In this document: positions 26,093-35,717 of the stretch, piece by piece
Position numbering within the stretch: the first letter of the stretch is position 1
How the letters are laid out: each line of letters begins with the position of its first letter
Source: an uncultured Bacilli bacterium
GTDB lineage: Bacteria; Bacillota_I; Bacilli_A; RF39; UBA660
Direction of reading: 5' to 3'
Assembly: GCA_934096125.1 (NCBI GenBank)
Contig: CAKOLB010000002.1
Location: 62,001-126,000 of the forward strand
Length of the DNA stretch: 64,000 nt
Notes under the pieces: model-generated
What the model was told of the DNA's origin: nothing
Seen by the model: only the letters and a program-made list of their open reading frames with translations
Databases searched by the model: none
Translations under genes and position numbers: made by a program

Positions 26093-26762
26093 CTTCGTCC
26101 TCCAAAAGGTCAGGTCGGTAGTTTTTGGTAACTTCAAGTTTCATAGTTTTCCGGTACTCATCTATCATAGCATGGTTACCACTTAAAAGAATTTCAGGAA
26201 CATTTAGACCGCGGTAACTAGCTGGTTTGGTATAAACAGGATAATCAAGTAAGTTATGATTAAATGACTCACTTTCTAAAGATGCGCCATTAATTACTCC
26301 AGGGATAAGACGAGTTATGGAGTCGGCAATTGCCATCGCGGGGATTTCACCACCGGTTAGAATATAATCACCAATACTAATTATTTCATCAGCTAAAGTT
26401 TTTATTCGCTCATCAAAGCCCTCATAGTGGCCACAAATAATGATTAAGTGTTTAACTTCTTTGGAAAGTCTTTTGGCGCACTTTTGGCTATATTTCTTTC
26501 CTTCCGGGCTTAAAATTAAGACATAACTATCAGCACTTCTGATAGCATCAAGGCAGTTAAAAATTGGCTCCGGCCTTAGCACCATTCCTGCTCCACCTCC
26601 ATAGGGAGTATCATCAACTTGTCCATTATTTAAAGGACTATATTGGCGAAAGTCCACTACATTAATGGTAACTAAATTATTTTTAATTGCTCTTTTAATA
26701 ATTGAACTATTTAAAAAGCCCATAAACATCTCAGGGAATAAAGATAATATATCAATCTTCAT
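26085..26762 (-). CDS. trmD: tRNA (guanine-37-N1)-methyltransferase
   Basis: This SPOUT methyltransferase starts MKIDILSLFPEMF at the ATG at 26762, seven bases after GAGGTGG; a GTG three codons upstream is less likely. The knot region has VDDTPYGGGAGMVLRPEP, ICGHYEGFDERI and ISIGDYILTGGE. It methylates G37 in tRNAs to prevent frameshifting. It lies next to rimM, as in most bacteria. Confidence 0.95.
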   Translation of the reverse strand: MKIDILSLFPEMFMGFLNSSIIKRAIKNNLVTINVVDFRQYSPLNNGQVDDTPYGGGAGMVLRPEPIFNCLDAIRSADSYVLILSPEGKKYSQKCAKRLSKEVKHLIIICGHYEGFDERIKTLADEIISIGDYILTGGEIPAMAIADSITRLIPGVINGASLESESFNHNLLDYPVYTKPASYRGLNVPEILLSGNHAMIDEYRKTMKLEVTKNYRPDLLEDEDE

Positions 26763-26772
26763 TAAAACCACC

Positions 26773-27261
26773 TCACAACATTAAATCTTTAGCATTTTGC
26801 GTATATAGAGTTTTATCTTCTAGGGAAAACTTTTTAACATAGGCAGGAACTAAAGGAATTAAAAATTCTTTTTCACCACTTACCTTAACGATATTACTAG
26901 CAGCCCCTTGCAAGACTTCCTTGATAACTCCTATATTTTTTTGATTATCTACCACTTTAGCCCCAGGTAAATCACTAAGCAAATACTCATCACTTTTTAA
27001 GTTTAAATCTGAGCGAGCAATATAGATATTATAGCCAACATACTCTAACACATCATTAATATTATCTTTATTATCAATCTTAAGAAGAATATTATTTTTG
27101 TGATAACGAACAGCACTTACCTCGTGCAAAATATTATTAATAAGCACTTTATTTTTAGGTCTATATGCTTTATCACATTTATCAAAGTTACTTACAACTT
27201 TTAACTCTCCTTTAATTCCAAAAGTGGTTACTATTTTGCCAATACATATCATCTCATTCAT
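26773..27261 (-). CDS. rimM: Ribosome maturation factor RimM
   Basis: This 162-aa protein has GKIVTTFGIKGELKV at the start of its N-terminal beta barrel. The PRC-barrel follows with DLPGAKVVD, IGVIKEVLQGAASNI and FLIPLVPAYVK. It assists 30S head assembly. It overlaps the upstream methyltransferase gene by four bases. Confidence 0.93.
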   Translation of the reverse strand: MNEMICIGKIVTTFGIKGELKVVSNFDKCDKAYRPKNKVLINNILHEVSAVRYHKNNILLKIDNKDNINDVLEYVGYNIYIARSDLNLKSDEYLLSDLPGAKVVDNQKNIGVIKEVLQGAASNIVKVSGEKEFLIPLVPAYVKKFSLEDKTLYTQNAKDLML

Positions 27262-27962
27262 TTATTTACCTCATACATTAAAATGCTCGCTGCAACTCCA
27301 GCATTTAAACTTTCACAATTTTCATTTATTTTAATATTTACAAACTCATCACATAAACTCTTTGTGCTTTCTTTAAGCCCTTTTCCTTCATTACCAATTA
27401 CTAAAGCTATTTTTTCTTTTTTATATTTTTGAATGTTTTCCCCACTATCCACATTAGTGCCAATGATTTTATATCCATCATCTTTTAACTTGGGCAAAAC
27501 ATCTTGTAAATTTTGCCGTTTTACATTTACTTTAAAAATCATACCTTCTGTACTTCTTATAACTTTGGGGTTATATAAATCAGCAGAGTCATCACTTAAA
27601 ATAATATTTGGCATGTTAAAGGCAACAGCACTTCGAATAATTGTTCCAAGATTACCTGGGTCCTGAATGTTATCAAGGACTAAGATATTGCCAGTTAAAG
27701 TCTTCTCTGGCAAAAATGAAACAACTGCAGCTTTATTACAACCAGATTTTTGAGTACTAATTTTTTTCAAGATTTCTTTGGTAACAATAAAGTCATCACT
27801 CGCATCAAGCCCAATTGTTTGAAGCTTTAACCCTGCATTTCTTGCCTCGGTGATTAAATGGTCTCCTTCGATTAAAAAGACTTTTTCCTCATCCCGAAAC
27901 TTTTTGTCCTGTAAATGTACCCAATATTTGACATGTTCATTTTGTAAACTTGTTATATTCAT
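27258..27962 (-). CDS. TrmH/SpoU-family rRNA or tRNA 2'-O-methyltransferase
   Basis: This 234-aa protein has a short L30e-like substrate-binding N-domain (NEHVKYWVHLQDKKFRDEE). The SPOUT domain has LVLDNIQDPGNLGTIIRSA, LVIGNEGKGL and NIKINENCESLNAGVAASI. These are motifs 1-3 of the SpoU family. The substrate is probably rRNA (RlmB/YsgA-like). It overlaps both neighbours by four bases in the mscL-to-trmD operon. Confidence 0.9.
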   Translation of the reverse strand: MNITSLQNEHVKYWVHLQDKKFRDEEKVFLIEGDHLITEARNAGLKLQTIGLDASDDFIVTKEILKKISTQKSGCNKAAVVSFLPEKTLTGNILVLDNIQDPGNLGTIIRSAVAFNMPNIILSDDSADLYNPKVIRSTEGMIFKVNVKRQNLQDVLPKLKDDGYKIIGTNVDSGENIQKYKKEKIALVIGNEGKGLKESTKSLCDEFVNIKINENCESLNAGVAASILMYEVNK

Positions 27963-28594
27963 TCTTTCAACGCCTTTCGTGCTTCTTTATAGTTTGGATA
28001 TGCTAGAGAAACTAAATGCCAAAATCTCTTACTGTGGTTACCTTCAAAAAAGTGACACAATTCATGAATAATAACGTAATCTAATAGGCTTACATCTTTT
28101 TTTAAAAGCTCCGTATTTAACTTTATCCATTTTTTACTAGGACTACACACGCCCCATCTCGTGGACATTTTTTGATATTTAACTGTAAACTCTGGTAAAT
28201 TTTGAAAACATTTCTTAGCAATGGCTACTTCTGCTTCAAAAATCCGGCGCACTTCACTTTGATAAAACTCATCTAAAAGTTTCAAGCTTGGAGTTATAAC
28301 AATATTATCCGTAAACTCAATACTTTCCTTATCTTTATCTATCTTAATATAATATTTTTTACCCAAGTATAAAAAAAACTCACTATTTTTATTTTTCAAA
28401 CAAACTTTATCATACATCTTTATAATGGATGCTTCATTTTCTTCTATAAGCTTTAAAATATTTTTACTACTTATATAAATTGGACAAGTTACATAAAGTT
28501 TTAAATCTTCTTTAACTCGAAAATAGATATTTTTATTATTCTTTCTTTTAACTATAACTTCAATTTCCAAACCATTACTTGTTTTGTACGTCAT
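27959..28594 (-). CDS. YgjP-like zinc metalloprotease (DUF45)
   Basis: This 211-aa protein has the C-terminal zinc site HELCHFFEGNHSKRFW, i.e. HExxH with a third His in the NHSKRFW segment, preceded by MSTRWGVCSPSKKWIKLNTE. This is the WLMxxxHE-like YgjP/DUF45 family. The physiological substrate is unknown. It overlaps mscL by 20 bases. Confidence 0.85.
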   Translation of the reverse strand: MTYKTSNGLEIEVIVKRKNNKNIYFRVKEDLKLYVTCPIYISSKNILKLIEENEASIIKMYDKVCLKNKNSEFFLYLGKKYYIKIDKDKESIEFTDNIVITPSLKLLDEFYQSEVRRIFEAEVAIAKKCFQNLPEFTVKYQKMSTRWGVCSPSKKWIKLNTELLKKDVSLLDYVIIHELCHFFEGNHSKRFWHLVSLAYPNYKEARKALKE

Positions 28595-28952
28595 TTTTAA
28601 GTATATTCCTTATCTCTTCTAGCACTTTAAGTTCATCTTTTTCTTCTTTAGTTTTCTCTTCCTTTTTAGGCATTATTTTATTTAAAGTTTTAACTATTAA
28701 AAATAAACAAAAAGCTACGATTAAAAAGTCAATAACACTTTGAATGAAAGCTCCATACATTATTTTAGTTTCTTTAAATGTAATGGAAAGATTAGAAAAG
28801 TTTACTCCCCCCATAATAAGGCCTAAAATTGGGGTAAAAATGTTATTTACAAGACTAGTTACAATAGATGAAAAAGCTCCTCCGACGATTACTCCGACTG
28901 CTAAATCAAGGACATTACCCCGAGCAATAAATTTTTTAAATTCTTTAAGCAT
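28575..28952 (-). CDS. mscL: Large-conductance mechanosensitive channel
   Basis: I start at the ATG at 28952 (MLKEFKKFIARGNVLDLAV). This 125-aa protein has the pore helix LAVGVIVGGAFSSIVTSLV and a second helix VIDFLIVAFCLFLIVKTLN, ending in a charged cytoplasmic bundle. It forms a homopentameric emergency valve against hypo-osmotic shock. Confidence 0.93.
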   Translation of the reverse strand: MLKEFKKFIARGNVLDLAVGVIVGGAFSSIVTSLVNNIFTPILGLIMGGVNFSNLSITFKETKIMYGAFIQSVIDFLIVAFCLFLIVKTLNKIMPKKEEKTKEEKDELKVLEEIRNILKNDVQNK

Positions 28953-29028
28953 ATCAATCACTTCCGTATTTATTTTATCATTTATTATAGGAAAAAACTA
29001 GTAATTTTGGTTATAAAAAAAGAGCTTT

Positions 29029-29517
29029 CTATCTTTGAATAAGAAGAAAGTTTAGGAAGAATAGATAAGCAGAACCAACCGTGAGAGGGATTTTATATTT
29101 AGTACACTCTTTAATAGCTATAGTTTTATCAGCCCATGATACAAGCCATGACTCTTTATATTTGGGAAGAATATTTCCCGCTGGGAACATATGAGAGTTA
29201 ATGATATTTTCTTGTTTTTTGGTAAGTTTAAAATGTTTCCGAGCATTTTCCAAAGATTTCTTCGGATGATTTACAAAGCTATTGTGGGGAACTTCAGAAT
29301 TTTTAAAAAAATCATGTAAAAGTGCTGCTCTTGTTGTTTCAGCACATGACTTAATCCCTAGTTTTTGACAAGTTGCAAAGGTCAGTTTGGCAACACTTAA
29401 GCTATGGTCAAGTCTTGATATACCATGATGCATTTCATATTTCAAAGAAATAAATTCTTCATTTTTTAATATATCACTAATTATTTTATTAAATTCCATT
29501 TCATTATTAATTGTCAT
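29029..29517 (-). CDS. HD-domain phosphohydrolase
   Basis: This 162-aa protein has H in RLDHSLSVAKL, then AALLHDFFKN (HD pair) and later SWADK, the metal-binding pattern of the HD superfamily. The nucleotide or phosphoester substrate cannot be assigned. It is monocistronic, between mscL and a DUF1003 gene. Confidence 0.78.
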   Translation of the reverse strand: MTINNEMEFNKIISDILKNEEFISLKYEMHHGISRLDHSLSVAKLTFATCQKLGIKSCAETTRAALLHDFFKNSEVPHNSFVNHPKKSLENARKHFKLTKKQENIINSHMFPAGNILPKYKESWLVSWADKTIAIKECTKYKIPLTVGSAYLFFLNFLLIQR

Positions 29518-29582
29518 TTTTCATCACCACTACATTATATCATAACTTTTAAAAATGGTTTCATTATTCTTAAATATTTTAC

Positions 29583-30086
29583 TTAAAATTTACTTTTATC
29601 ATCTAAAATTTTTAATATTTTTTTCTGATTACTGTTTATCTCTTTCATCTGTTCATGTAAGACTTCCAAAATTAACTCACTTTTTAAATCGGTTTTGTAA
29701 TCATTTAAACTTCGCATGGAGTCTTTTTTAGCTGCTCTATTTTGACTCATCATAATGATTGGAGCTTGAAGAGCGGCAATACATGATAAAATTAGGTTAA
29801 GTAAAATAAAAGGATATGGGTCAACTTTTAAAATCAAAAGGTAATTAACAACCATCCAAAATATTAAAAAAAGGCAAAAAACCATGATAAAACCCCAAGA
29901 ACCGGCAAGTTCAGTGACTTTATCAGCCATTTTATCACCAAATGTTCTCTTCTCATCTTCTTGTTTATCAGAGTCTATAGCGATGGGACTATCGATAAGC
30001 ATCTCCATAAGCTCACTTTCATCTGTTATATTTAACTCTTGATTTAAAAGTTTACGAACTATCTCTTTTTTTATCTCATTTTTCAT
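29583..30086 (-). CDS. DUF1003 membrane protein
   Basis: From the ATG at 30086, whose GGAGG site lies eight bases upstream inside the preceding gene, this is a 167-aa protein. It has the DUF1003 core: FGDKMADKVTELAGSWGFI, two membrane helices, VDPYPFILLNLILS and QAPIIMMSQNR. The C-terminus forms a coiled coil. The function is unknown. Its ATGA overlaps the stop of the DUF1287 gene, so the two are coupled. Confidence 0.85.
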   Translation of the reverse strand: MKNEIKKEIVRKLLNQELNITDESELMEMLIDSPIAIDSDKQEDEKRTFGDKMADKVTELAGSWGFIMVFCLFLIFWMVVNYLLILKVDPYPFILLNLILSCIAALQAPIIMMSQNRAAKKDSMRSLNDYKTDLKSELILEVLHEQMKEINSNQKKILKILDDKSKF

Positions 30087-30715
30087 TTGTTTAACCTCCA
30101 TCTGTAATGGCCCTCTATTTTCTCACGAAATAGACCATCATCTTCATAATTATTTTTCCCATCGTGATGCAATATATAGTAAATACCATCTTTATTTTTC
30201 TTAGTACTTATAATTGCTATATCATTTTTATATACAATTATATCCCCTGGATAAAAATCTTTATCTTTACTTAAGCTTTCTACATTTCTTTTTAAGTAAG
30301 TATCAATTAAATATATTTTTCGAAAACTGCTATCATTTACTTTAACGTTACCGTACTTATCAGGACTTGTTTTTATATCTTCCTCAAGCAGTTTCTTAAA
30401 GTCATACCCAGCATTTTGCAAAGAATACCACAAGATATCACTAGAAACATAATATGGACCAGATGGATATCCTCCGTCATAATATTCATCTTTATATTTA
30501 GGCATAAGAGAAATAAACTTTATAGCTCCATCAAGGATATCTTGATAATCAGTTATACCATCTTTGTCGTAGTCTACTTTATCTATAACACTATCAGTAC
30601 TCGTATCTTTGGAAAATAACCGCTCAAACTTACCATTATGATGTAATGAGATAACTGCCAGTAATATAATAAGAAACAACACAATTAAATGACCAAACTG
30701 CAAAAACAACTTCAT
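30083..30715 (-). CDS. DUF1287 secreted or anchored protein
   Basis: This protein of about 210 aa has an N-terminal membrane helix (6-24). The body has YDKDGITDYQDILDGA, GYPSGPYYVSSDILWYSL, FYPGDIIVYKNDIAIIS and LHHDGKN...GHYRWR. DUF1287 proteins are NlpC/P60-like and may act on cell-wall peptides; the catalytic Cys is replaced here by Ser (SSDILW), so activity is doubtful. Confidence 0.75.
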   Translation of the reverse strand: MKLFLQFGHLIVLFLIILLAVISLHHNGKFERLFSKDTSTDSVIDKVDYDKDGITDYQDILDGAIKFISLMPKYKDEYYDGGYPSGPYYVSSDILWYSLQNAGYDFKKLLEEDIKTSPDKYGNVKVNDSSFRKIYLIDTYLKRNVESLSKDKDFYPGDIIVYKNDIAIISTKKNKDGIYYILHHDGKNNYEDDGLFREKIEGHYRWRLNK

Positions 30716-30768
30716 TTTAATCACTACTCCATATTCTCAATTGTATCATATATCTAAATATTTGGACA

Positions 30769-30794
30769 TAAAAAAATTCTCGAAAGAGAATTTT
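30769..30794 (-). terminator. Terminator of the orphan prepilin gene
   Basis: A nine-bp stem (AAAATTCTC/GAGAATTTT) closed by a TTTC tetraloop on the minus strand is followed by a T run. Confidence 0.8.
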
Positions 30795-30799
30795 AAGGA

Positions 30800-31312
30800 T
30801 TAAGAGGCTGCAGGTGCTGCACAACTGTCTGTTATATTATTCGAACCATCAGTTACATCATCAGTTGCTACATCTTTTCCATTACCAGCATTTTTAACAT
30901 TTAATTTACCATTAGTCATGCTAATTTTATATGTATAAATATTACCAGATTTTGTAACAGTTACACATCCTACATAATCAGTTTTGGCTTTAAAGAAACC
31001 ACCAGTAATTAAATCACCAATTTTAACATTTGTTGTTCCACCGTTATCAACTGGCAAAGTTTTAGCATCAGAATCACCGCTCAATGAATTATTAGTAAAA
31101 TATGTTTGAGCAGCTTCAATTGCAGAGTTAGCTTCTAGAGCAAATACTTGTTTACGAGCTTCTGCCATTCTTGGAAGAACTGCTGTTGCAGCGATTAACA
31201 TAACGATTGATAAAACTACGATAACTGCTAAGAGTTCAATTAATGTAAACCCATTCTTTCTTAATGCTTTTTTATTATTATCTTTTTTTTCTATATCTTT
31301 ATTCATTTTCAT
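30800..31312 (-). CDS. Type IV prepilin-like protein
   Basis: This 170-aa protein has a class III signal: a basic leader KKALRKNG cleaved before FTLIELLAVIVVLSI, with the conserved Glu at position +5 and a helix ending ATAVLPRM. The globular part includes two cysteines (YVGCVT and DSCAAP) likely forming a disulfide. It resembles ComGC/PilA. No pilus ATPase, prepilin peptidase or platform gene is in the window. Confidence 0.85.
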   Translation of the reverse strand: MKMNKDIEKKDNNKKALRKNGFTLIELLAVIVVLSIVMLIAATAVLPRMAEARKQVFALEANSAIEAAQTYFTNNSLSGDSDAKTLPVDNGGTTNVKIGDLITGGFFKAKTDYVGCVTVTKSGNIYTYKISMTNGKLNVKNAGNGKDVATDDVTDGSNNITDSCAAPAAS

Positions 31313-31387
31313 AACACCCTTTCCTATGCTTCAATAATACTATAATTGCGAGCATTAGTCAATGACTTTATTTGCCGGTTGTTGCTT

Positions 31388-32249
31388 CTAACTTATCCTA
31401 ATAGGGTCATCTTTTTGCCCCGTACCTGATGAATATATTGTTGATGCAAAACATACATAATTATCGGGGGTTGGTCCAGAATACCTATATGAGTCATCGC
31501 CTGCTTTTAAGGTAAGTGATGCATCATGATGATATAAACTTACTGCCTGACCGTACTTATTACTTAAAGTTGTAAAGCATGTTGCAAGGTTACTCCCGCT
31601 TGTGCATCCACTTGTTGCTATTGTATATTGTGAGTCTTTGCCTATTTGCAAAATACCACTGAAACTTTTACCGGCATTACTTATTTAATCACTATCTAAA
31701 TTAACAAGTGTTACTTGCACCTTCCATGTATCTGTTTTACTTGGAGAAGCTGAGATTTCATAGCTTGATTGTGCCTGTATAAGTTGTTATATCAAAGCCA
31801 CTTACTCCACCAGACGTGACATAATTCATGCCATCTAGTTCTGTTACTATCGTCCCATTTGGGTCTGTTAAAGTAAGTAGGATTTCAGCAGAATTGCTAC
31901 TTGTTGAGTATATGAATGGGTTATTTGTAATATTGAAATATACATAGTAATGCTCGGTTGCTTTGTTGGTGGCATTATTAGCTGTAAGCATGGCTGTTGC
32001 TGTTGTACTTTCCGAAACATTTCCTTTCCCACTTGCAAATGATGTTTGGTCTTCTGTTAGGGCGATAGATGAACCCATACTAAAAGATAAGTTATCAGTT
32101 GGGGATGTTTGCACCCGTACAGAGCTATTTGACGTAGCACTACCTTGCGCTACAAAGTAAGCATATGTTGCCACAATAAATAAAGTAAGTATTAGAACTA
32201 TTGTTATAGGTAGTATAACTTTTTTTGATTTCGTAAGTAATTTTCCCAT
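31388..32249 (-). pseudogene. Decayed paralogue of the variable surface proteins
   Basis: The N-terminal 160 residues (VATYAYFVAQGSATSNSSV...GFDITTYTGTIKL) are intact and close to the genes at 4715 and 7812. A small deletion near 31770, a stop near 31685 and frame changes then break it. The second part carries SQYTIATSGCTSGSNLATC, SLYHHDASLTL and DNYVCFAS. It then jumps straight to TIYSSGTGQKDDPIRIS, so the lectin-like domain and variable region have been deleted between the NYVCF motif and the C-terminal tail. Confidence 0.85.
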
Positions 32250-32346
32250 TCTTTTTCATTATAAACAATATAAAAAAGAATTTATGTTAGCTATATACTC
32301 ACATAATTATTGATAGCAAAATATTACAATTATTATGGTGAAAGAG

Positions 32347-32594
32347 ATGATGCAGATAGAATATGATAACGATATTTATAATACTATTCGAAAAAATATC
32401 GCATAATAAGAAATATCACATCTGCAGAGCTGGCAGAAATGGTTGATTTATCCCATGATTTTATCAGGCAAATTCAAAGTGATAAAATAGCTAGCAATTT
32501 CTCAGTTGAAACTTTTTATAGAATAGCTAAAGCTTTAGATGTTTCACTAGATGATTTAATTCAAAAAAATATTTGGCTACTTAAAGATATCTAA
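32347..32594 (+). pseudogene. Frameshifted XRE-family regulator
   Basis: A start MMQIEYDNDIYNTIRKNIA meets stops at about 32404. One frame over, the sequence reads RNITSAELAEMVDLSHDFIR, QIQSDKIASNFSVETFYRIA and KALDVSLDDLIQKN, a clear Cro/C1 helix-turn-helix. A single base change near 32400 would join the halves. It is divergent from the decayed surface-protein gene. Confidence 0.7.
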
Positions 32595-32798
32595 AATGTT
32601 ACTAACAAGGTCAATGTTATCGATAACCTTCTCTATTTTGTCACTAGTCCTTTCTTTATATTTACTTTTCATTTCTTTAACAAACATTTCATAATTCATC
32701 TCTCCTCGGTTTAAATATTTTATATACTGGGAGTTTTCCTTTAGAAGTTCGTAGCTTTTAGGGTCGTTTTTAAATGCTATGATATCTTTAGTAGTCAT
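32577..32798 (-). CDS. ylbE: YlbE-like protein
   Basis: This 73-aa protein's pattern IAFKNDPKSYELLKENSQYI, KYLNRGEMNYEMFVKEMKSK and IDLVSNILDIF fits the YlbE family. It follows directly after a YlbD-like gene (stop and start share a base), the same gene order as in Bacillus. The function is unknown. Confidence 0.65.
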   Translation of the reverse strand: MTTKDIIAFKNDPKSYELLKENSQYIKYLNRGEMNYEMFVKEMKSKYKERTSDKIEKVIDNIDLVSNILDIFK

Positions 32799-33160
32799 TA
32801 GTCTTCAAAAAATTTATTTAAAGGTCTTGGACTTACTGGACCTTTATTTAGAGAGTTTATCGCATTTATTGGACTTTCTTTTTTGGTTAAATCTTGCATA
32901 AAGTCAATAGCTTTTTGGGCTGTATTAACGTGATTTTTAATCGAGTTAACATCCACATTTTTAACCATATTAGTTATTTTATTAATGCTGTCAAAAGCAC
33001 TTTCTCTATTTCCTAAAACGTATTTATTCCAAACATCACTATTTTCTCCATATAAATCATATATTTCATAAAATTTTTGCCAAGACATCTCGCCACTTTT
33101 CACATAAGAGATAAGTTCAGGTTTTGTTTTAATAAATTTTTTAAATTCTTCATGTTTCAT
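32798..33160 (-). CDS. ylbD: YlbD-like spore coat-associated protein
   Basis: From the ATG at 33160 (MKHEEFKKFIKTKPELISYV) this is a 120-aa protein. The FKxFIKTKPELISYVKSGE and SWQKFYEIYDLYGEN...DVWNKY motifs match YlbD_coat. It is paired with YlbE. It is probably a minor spore-coat or sporulation-phase protein. Confidence 0.7.
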   Translation of the reverse strand: MKHEEFKKFIKTKPELISYVKSGEMSWQKFYEIYDLYGENSDVWNKYVLGNRESAFDSINKITNMVKNVDVNSIKNHVNTAQKAIDFMQDLTKKESPINAINSLNKGPVSPRPLNKFFED

Positions 33161-33193
33161 GTTTATCACCACTAAAATATTATGTTAGAAATG

Positions 33194-33215
33194 AAAAAAA
33201 GTGCATAATTGCACT
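33194..33215 (-). terminator. Terminator of parE-parC
   Basis: The hairpin AGTGCA-TAAT-TGCACT is followed on the minus strand by seven T, immediately after the parC stop. Confidence 0.8.
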
Positions 33216-35706
33216 AAATTTTAAAATCATCAATGAAACTTGCAAAAGATAATTGTTCTTCCCCTTTTTTCTCTTTTCTTTCATCAAGCTTTATTTCTTT
33301 TATTTCCTTTTCATCTTTTTTAGAGAAACTTTGGCCATCTGCATATTTACTAAAGAAATCATATGAGAATTTAACACTACTACCAGTGCTTGATAAATCC
33401 ATGATAGGAATATCAGCGTTTTTAAGTTCTTTAGTCTCTTGACCATCTAAATAGATGTTTGTATCTTTAGCATTTGTTAGATAAGCTATAGCAATTTTAT
33501 AATCTTTAGTTTTCATTTTCTTATAAAGCATGCTGCCCTTTTTAGCGCGAGAAGATAAACTTAAATCACTTACTTTAACTCTTTTAACAGTTTGATAATT
33601 TGTAAAGATGTTTAAATATTCTTCATCATATAAACTACTTGCATAAATACATTCATCATCTTTTAAATTAATTCCTTTTACGCCACTTGCCTTTGTTCCT
33701 ACCACCGGAATTTCACTAGCATCAAATAATAGATAGAAACCATTTTTAGTGACAATAAGCTCTTTATCATTAGAAAGACTGGCACTAATTAACTCATCAT
33801 TTTCTTTTAGTTTAATCGCTGTTAAGGCTTTAGAGTATCTAGTAACTATAAAGTCTTTTAACATAACTTGTTTAACTAAGCCATTTTTAGTACATAAAGT
33901 AAGTTTTTGATTTTCGTTATTTAATATAATACTGCTAACTATTTTTTCATTTTCTTTCATAGTAATAGTATTACTAATGTGTTTACCTAGCTCTTTCCAT
34001 TTCGTTTCGGGAATTTTGTAAATTGGAACATATAAGTAGTTGCCAAGATTTGTGAAAAGAAGCAGAATATCTTTAGTTGTTGTAAAGTATCTACCTGTTA
34101 CAAAATCACTAGGTTTAAGAGTTGTTTCTTCATCTTTTTTATAACTTTTTAAATTAACTCTTTTAACATAACCATCACTTGTTACTACTACTACAACATT
34201 TTCTTCAGGGATCATTTCTTTTGCATCAACTTTAATATCGATAATTTCATCTCTAATTTCAGTTTTTCTTGGAGTAGCATAATTTTTCTTAATTTCTCTA
34301 AGTTCGGCTTTCATAACACTTTTTAATTTATTTTCATCATGCAAAATACTTTCACACTCGGCGATAAGTTCTTTTAGCTTTTCGCATTCTTCTTGAAGGG
34401 CTAAAATATCGGTATTAGTTAAGCGATATAGTTGCAAAGTAACAATTGCTTCTGCTTGTTCTTCAGTAAAGCCAAAAGTTTTAACTAAATTTTCTTTAGC
34501 GTTTGCTTTATTTTTACTTTCTCTTATGACTTTTAATACTTCATCTAAAATGGATATTGCTTTAATTAAACCAAGAGAAATATTATAGTTTTTCGTATAA
34601 TAAGCAAGGTCAAATTCAGCCTTTTTAGTTATAACACTTTTTTGATGAGCAATATAAGCATCTAAAATTTCCAAAATGCCTAAAGTTTTAGGAGTTCTAT
34701 TAACAATTGCTACCATGTTATAGTTGTAAGATATTTGCATATCGGTATTTTTAAGAAGATATTTTAAAATTAAGTCTTTGTTGGCCCCATTTTTTAAATC
34801 AATGGCAACCCGTATTCCCGTCCTATCAGTTTCATCACGAACTTCAGCGATACCTTCAATTTTCTTTTCAATTCGAATATTTTCAATCTTAGATACCATA
34901 CTAGCTTTATTTACTTCAAAAGGAATTTCCGTAATTATTATTTGATCTTTTCCCTTTTCCCGATTAAATTCATACTTTGCTTGAACAATGACTTTACCAC
35001 GGCCTTTTGTAAAGGCATCAATTATCCCATTTTTACCAAAAGTAGTGCCACCAGTTGGAAAATCTGGTCCTTTAACGATTTCTAAAATAGTATCTAAATA
35101 ACAATTAGGTGAGTCAATTCTTTTGATGGTAGCATCAATTATTTCTCCAAGATTGTGAGGAGGAATATTGGTTGCATACCCTGCAGATATACCACTACTA
35201 CCATTAACTAAGAGATTAGGAAACTTAGCTGGCAAGACCGTTGGCTCTAAAAAGCGGTCATCGAAGTTTGGAGCCCAAGAAATAGTATTTTTATCAATAT
35301 CTTTTAAAAGTTCTCCACTAATTTTGGATAATCTACTCTCAGTATAACGATAGGCAGCAGCACTATCTCCATCCATTGAACCGTTATTACCATGGATATC
35401 GATTAAAATATTATTTTGTTTCCACCACTGACTCATCCGCACCATAGCATCATAAACAGAAGTATCACCATGAGGGTGGTATTTACCTAAAACATCTCCA
35501 ACTGTTGCGGCACATTTAACATATGGTTTATCAGCGGTATTACCAGTTTTATACATTGCATAAAGAATTCTTCTTTGCACAGGTTTTAAGCCATCGCGAA
35601 CATCGGGGATAGCTCTATCTTGAATTATCTCTTTAGCATAAGCTGCAAACCGAAGCGACATTATCTCTTCTAAAGAATAGTCTTCAATTTTCTTTATTAT
35701 ATCCAT
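33214..35706 (-). CDS. parC: DNA topoisomerase IV subunit A
   Basis: This 830-aa protein opens with FAAYAKEIIQDRAIPDVRDG and contains KYHPHGDTSVYDAMVRM (quinolone-resistance region). The active-site Tyr is in AAAYRYTESRLSKI. GNNGSMDGDSAAAYRYTE supports a type IIA topoisomerase. The C-terminal beta-pinwheel lacks the GyrA box QRRGGKG, and its order with parE supports ParC rather than GyrA. It decatenates daughter chromosomes. Confidence 0.93.
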   Translation of the reverse strand: MDIIKKIEDYSLEEIMSLRFAAYAKEIIQDRAIPDVRDGLKPVQRRILYAMYKTGNTADKPYVKCAATVGDVLGKYHPHGDTSVYDAMVRMSQWWKQNNILIDIHGNNGSMDGDSAAAYRYTESRLSKISGELLKDIDKNTISWAPNFDDRFLEPTVLPAKFPNLLVNGSSGISAGYATNIPPHNLGEIIDATIKRIDSPNCYLDTILEIVKGPDFPTGGTTFGKNGIIDAFTKGRGKVIVQAKYEFNREKGKDQIIITEIPFEVNKASMVSKIENIRIEKKIEGIAEVRDETDRTGIRVAIDLKNGANKDLILKYLLKNTDMQISYNYNMVAIVNRTPKTLGILEILDAYIAHQKSVITKKAEFDLAYYTKNYNISLGLIKAISILDEVLKVIRESKNKANAKENLVKTFGFTEEQAEAIVTLQLYRLTNTDILALQEECEKLKELIAECESILHDENKLKSVMKAELREIKKNYATPRKTEIRDEIIDIKVDAKEMIPEENVVVVVTSDGYVKRVNLKSYKKDEETTLKPSDFVTGRYFTTTKDILLLFTNLGNYLYVPIYKIPETKWKELGKHISNTITMKENEKIVSSIILNNENQKLTLCTKNGLVKQVMLKDFIVTRYSKALTAIKLKENDELISASLSNDKELIVTKNGFYLLFDASEIPVVGTKASGVKGINLKDDECIYASSLYDEEYLNIFTNYQTVKRVKVSDLSLSSRAKKGSMLYKKMKTKDYKIAIAYLTNAKDTNIYLDGQETKELKNADIPIMDLSSTGSSVKFSYDFFSKYADGQSFSKKDEKEIKEIKLDERKEKKGEEQLSFASFIDDFKI

Positions 35707-35717
35707 TATGTACCTCC

